Assembly (NCBI GenBank): GCA_965243335.1
Contig: OZ251545.1
Coordinates: forward strand, 4,588,001 to 4,652,000
Length of the DNA: 64,000 nt
From: JAJDXW01 sp965243335
GTDB lineage: Bacteria > Pseudomonadota > Gammaproteobacteria > HK1
Reading direction: 5' to 3'
Under the pieces are notes generated by a model that saw only the letters and a program-made list of their open reading frames with translations, did no database searches and was not told the DNA's origin. The position numbers were made by a program, and so were the translations under genes. How positions within the stretch are numbered: the first letter of the stretch is position 1; every line of letters begins with the position of its first letter. Shown piece after piece: positions 61,437 to 64,000 of this stretch.

Positions 61437-62423
61437 CTAGATCTCGCCGACCTCCTTCAGCATCACCTCGTGGATCGCGCGCTCGCGCATCCAGTAGGCC
61501 TTCAGCTCGTCCCCGGAGATGAGGTCGCCGTACAGGCTCTTGTCGCGCCGGTACTTCTGCCACTCGTCGGACTCGAACACCTTCTCGAAGAGGTCCTGGT
61601 AGAAGGCGGCCGCCTCGGCGCTCATCCCCGGCGCGCCGACCACCGAGCGTTGCATGAAGTAGACGAAGTCCTCGCCCAGCTCGACGAAGGTGGGGGCGTC
61701 CGAGAACAGCTCGAGGCGCTCCGGGGTGAACGCGGCGAGGGGCCGGGTCTTCCCCGCTTCGTAGAAGCCGAGCTGCTCGGAGGGGTTGTTCACCGTGGAG
61801 TTCGCGTTCTTGCCGGCGAGCTCCTTGGCCACCCGGCCGCCGCCCTTGAACGGCACGTACTTCATGTCGAGGTCGTAGGCGGAGTTGAGGAAGGTGGTCA
61901 GGAGCTGGTCCTCCTGCCCCTTGCCGGTGCCGGCCATGATCCAGTTGTTGCCGGCGGCGCTGGCCGCTTCGACGAACTCGTCCACCGTGTCGATGTCGGA
62001 GTCGGCGTGCACCCAGAGGAGGAAGGTGTCCTCCGCCATGCGGGCGACGGGGGTGAAGGTCATGATGTCGACGTCGAGCCCCGGCTGGCGCAGGGGGGTG
62101 GTGTAGAAGCTGTTCAGGGTGACCATGATCGTGTGGTCGTCGCCCGTCTTCTGCTTGAGGTGCACCAGCGCCTCGGCCCCGGAGCCGCCCGGCTTGTTGA
62201 TGGGGATGAGAGGCTTCGAGGACAGGTCGTGCTTCTCGACGATGGTCTGCATCAGGCGGGCCATCTTGTCGGCCCCGCCGCCCTTGCCGGCCATGATCAC
62301 GAAGTCGATGGGCTTCTTCGGCTCCCAGGCGGCCTGGGCGTTCCCGGAAACGGCCAGGATCGAGGCCGCGCCGAGGGTTACGGCAGCCGCGGCTGCGAGT
62401 ACGGTGCGTCTGGATCGGTTCAT
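61437..62423 (-). CDS. tctC: Tripartite tricarboxylate transporter substrate-binding protein TctC
   Basis: A 328-residue periplasmic binding protein of the Bug/TctC family. The N-terminus RRTVLAAAAAVTLGAASILA ending AQA-AW is a signal peptide. KPIDFVIMAGKGGGADKMAR, INKPGGSGAEAL and NSTVNNPSEQLGF match the ligand-binding fold. ATG 62423 precedes the signal peptide. It delivers a carboxylate to TctA/TctB; the ligand is not predictable. Confidence 0.94.
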   Translation of the reverse strand: MNRSRRTVLAAAAAVTLGAASILAVSGNAQAAWEPKKPIDFVIMAGKGGGADKMARLMQTIVEKHDLSSKPLIPINKPGGSGAEALVHLKQKTGDDHTIMVTLNSFYTTPLRQPGLDVDIMTFTPVARMAEDTFLLWVHADSDIDTVDEFVEAASAAGNNWIMAGTGKGQEDQLLTTFLNSAYDLDMKYVPFKGGGRVAKELAGKNANSTVNNPSEQLGFYEAGKTRPLAAFTPERLELFSDAPTFVELGEDFVYFMQRSVVGAPGMSAEAAAFYQDLFEKVFESDEWQKYRRDKSLYGDLISGDELKAYWMRERAIHEVMLKEVGEI

Positions 62424-62596
62424 CGTCACTCTCCCGTTGGGTGGACCTTCGGCCTCGCGGAACCCGCGGGCCGCCCGCCCATTATAGCTATAGCGCGGCG
62501 GCGGTAGCGCGTCGCCGCCCCAAGCCCGGCCTGGCGGAAGCGAACAGCCTGCCCGGGCGGATGGTCGAGGAGGCGGAGGGGCCGCGCCGGCCCCGC

Positions 62597-64000
62597 TCAG
62601 AACCGCACCTCCAGGCCCAGCCGGCCACCGAGCTCGTAGTTGTCGCCGCCGCCCCGTTCGTAGCCCACCCCGCCCTGCAGGGTGTACCGGCCATCCGCCC
62701 AGGCATGGACACCGTCCAGGCCCAGACGAAGCCTCGTCGCCTTGGCGGTCGAGTTCAGCTCCGTCCCGGACACCACGACCTTCGCTTCGTCCTTGAACTC
62801 GCGCTCCACGTCCAGCGATCCGAGCAAGCGGCTCTCCGGGCTTCCGTCCAGCGTCTTCTCCACCCCGACGCCGATACGGCCCTTCAGGCTTCGCTGGCCT
62901 TTCAGGGACACGTGCGAGTCCACCGTATCGGTGAAGTCGCTCACGGAAACCTTCGAATGGACCAGCCCGGCGCGGGGGATGAAGGCCACCCCGTCCATGC
63001 CGGAAGCGACCCGCCGGCCGGCCTCCACCCCCAGCGCATGGCCGAAGCCCCTGAGGTCGTGCTTCATCGGGCCGCGGATGGACGAGGTGAGATCGGTCGT
63101 ATACCACGTCGCCTCGGCCTGGAGGTCCACGTAGAGGTCATCGTTCCGGAGCCAGACGCCGGAAAACCCCAAGCCCATGCCGGAGGGTTCGACGTCACCG
63201 CCCTCCCGAACCTCCGCCGACCCGCGGCGATGATGCAGGGAGAAGCCGAGCAGCACTTCTTCGCCCCAGGGGAGATCGAAGCCGGCCTGGATGCCGTGCC
63301 GGCGGTAGTCGTACTCCAGACCGATCCCCAACCCCGCCTCCGCCTGCGACAACGCCTGCGTGGACGAGGCATCCGCCTTCCATTGGCCGCCGACGGCATC
63401 CACCCGGGCCCAGGTCCCCCCCCCGTTCGCGGACCGCGGCGCGGCCATCCGGTCCTGGAACCCCGGCAGCTCGTTCATCCCCAGCATCATCGACGGCAGC
63501 GCCTCGTACAGCCGCGCCCGCGGGGCTATGTCGCGCCTCACGAGGAAACCGCCTTCACCGTCACCCGCCAAGCCCAAATCGAAGGCCCCGGACGGTATCG
63601 CATCCGCCGTGTGGAGGCGTCCCAGCGGTCGCGCCGACTCGGGCTCGCCTTCCGGTTGGATCAGCAGCCGGCTCTCGCCGCCCGACGCGATACGGCCGTT
63701 CACCGCCCGCCTCAGGGCGTCCGCCGCCGTTTCGCCGGGGCCGTGCTCGACCGCGACCTCGATGTCACCAGGGCTGGAAACCGCGATGCCGTCGATACCC
63801 CTGATCCGACCTTTCGAACCCACCGTAAACGCGCCGCCCCGGTCGAGATGCACGTGGCCGACCGCGCCGTTCACCCTCAACGCGCTGCCCGTCCCGTCTC
63901 GTCGGGTCGGCGTCGCCACGCGCACGGTGCCCGAGACGTCGCCGCCTTCCTCCACCGTGACCCGGTGCGCCCCGGTTCCCAGAGCGAGCACATCGCCCAT
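62597..64000 (-). CDS. Autotransporter-like outer-membrane beta-barrel protein, N-terminus beyond window
   Basis: At least 467 residues, open to the right edge. The first 180 residues are beta-rich passenger-like sequence (GTGAHRVTVEEGGDVSGTV). From about residue 185 (LPSMMLGMNELPGFQDR) the sequence is a 12-strand-type autotransporter barrel with alternating hydrophobic strands and a terminal Phe (LGLEVRF), the signal for BAM insertion. ATG at the last three window bases is probably internal. Substrate or adhesin role unknown. Confidence 0.85.
   Translation of the reverse strand: MGDVLALGTGAHRVTVEEGGDVSGTVRVATPTRRDGTGSALRVNGAVGHVHLDRGGAFTVGSKGRIRGIDGIAVSSPGDIEVAVEHGPGETAADALRRAVNGRIASGGESRLLIQPEGEPESARPLGRLHTADAIPSGAFDLGLAGDGEGGFLVRRDIAPRARLYEALPSMMLGMNELPGFQDRMAAPRSANGGGTWARVDAVGGQWKADASSTQALSQAEAGLGIGLEYDYRRHGIQAGFDLPWGEEVLLGFSLHHRRGSAEVREGGDVEPSGMGLGFSGVWLRNDDLYVDLQAEATWYTTDLTSSIRGPMKHDLRGFGHALGVEAGRRVASGMDGVAFIPRAGLVHSKVSVSDFTDTVDSHVSLKGQRSLKGRIGVGVEKTLDGSPESRLLGSLDVEREFKDEAKVVVSGTELNSTAKATRLRLGLDGVHAWADGRYTLQGGVGYERGGGDNYELGGRLGLEVRF

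Noticed and set aside
1..64000. tRNA and rRNA genes
   Set aside because: I looked in the larger gaps for tRNA T-loop and cloverleaf patterns and for rRNA and found none; a covariance-model scan was not possible here.

Overview
The window is very GC-rich (roughly 70 percent by eye) with tightly packed genes on both strands. It looks like the chromosome of a proteobacterium: RND efflux pump, tripartite tricarboxylate transporter, outer-membrane autotransporter barrel, ispA-dxs pair, hisH-hisB and a bacterial TyrRS. The class cannot be fixed from the sequence. Hydantoinase, Ltp2-type thiolase, RraA and M81 genes, together with many toxin-antitoxin pieces and interspersed palindromes, fit a heterotrophic marine or host-associated lineage (inference).

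Layout. 1-8.5 kb: an edge-truncated AAA-ATPase-like protein, a hyuA-hyuB pair, and a large surface lipoprotein with a 23-base poly-C/G run in its upstream region. 8.9-28 kb: metabolic genes (SDR, tyrS, MFS exporter, thiolase plus OB-fold partner, a second hyuA, AlkB-like dioxygenase, EamA transporter, PLP enzyme, GST, Nudix, SDR), then a GrdB/PrdB-like gene read through an in-frame TGA, a deoxyribosyltransferase, a luciferase-like oxidoreductase, hisH and hisB. 28.6-37.3 kb: RND adaptor and pump, amidohydrolase, RraA-like protein and M81 peptidase.

37.4-58.7 kb is a defence and toxin-antitoxin island interrupted only by ispA-dxs. It holds a 184-bp MITE with a perfect 10-bp target duplication, a Panacea-domain pair, a Dcm/Vsr pair, VapBC, a fused AbiEi-AbiEii-like gene, Uma2 and NYN nucleases, several decayed toxin-antitoxin modules, a compact three-gene cassette of unknown function (HEPN-like protein, small protein, HExxH protein), a DUF433/DUF5615 pair, another HEPN-like gene, and an hsdM-hsdS locus whose methylase carries an N-terminal nuclease-like domain. 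Pieces of these modules are duplicated: the NYN 3' end three times, the Phd antitoxin twice, the AbiE gene once intact and once with its toxin half deleted. 59-64 kb: tctABC and the C-terminal part of an autotransporter-like barrel.

Two repeat families tie the window together. One is a mosaic of inverted arms with a companion unit of about 43 bp, found in at least seven intergenic places. The other is an element of about 144 bp present in inverted orientation at 5.6 and 46.1 kb, with a degenerate third copy at 58.8 kb. The strongest candidates for new biology are the selenocysteine-type gene (23585-24586), the HEPN/HExxH cassette (49941-52344), and the phase-variable-looking lipoprotein promoter.
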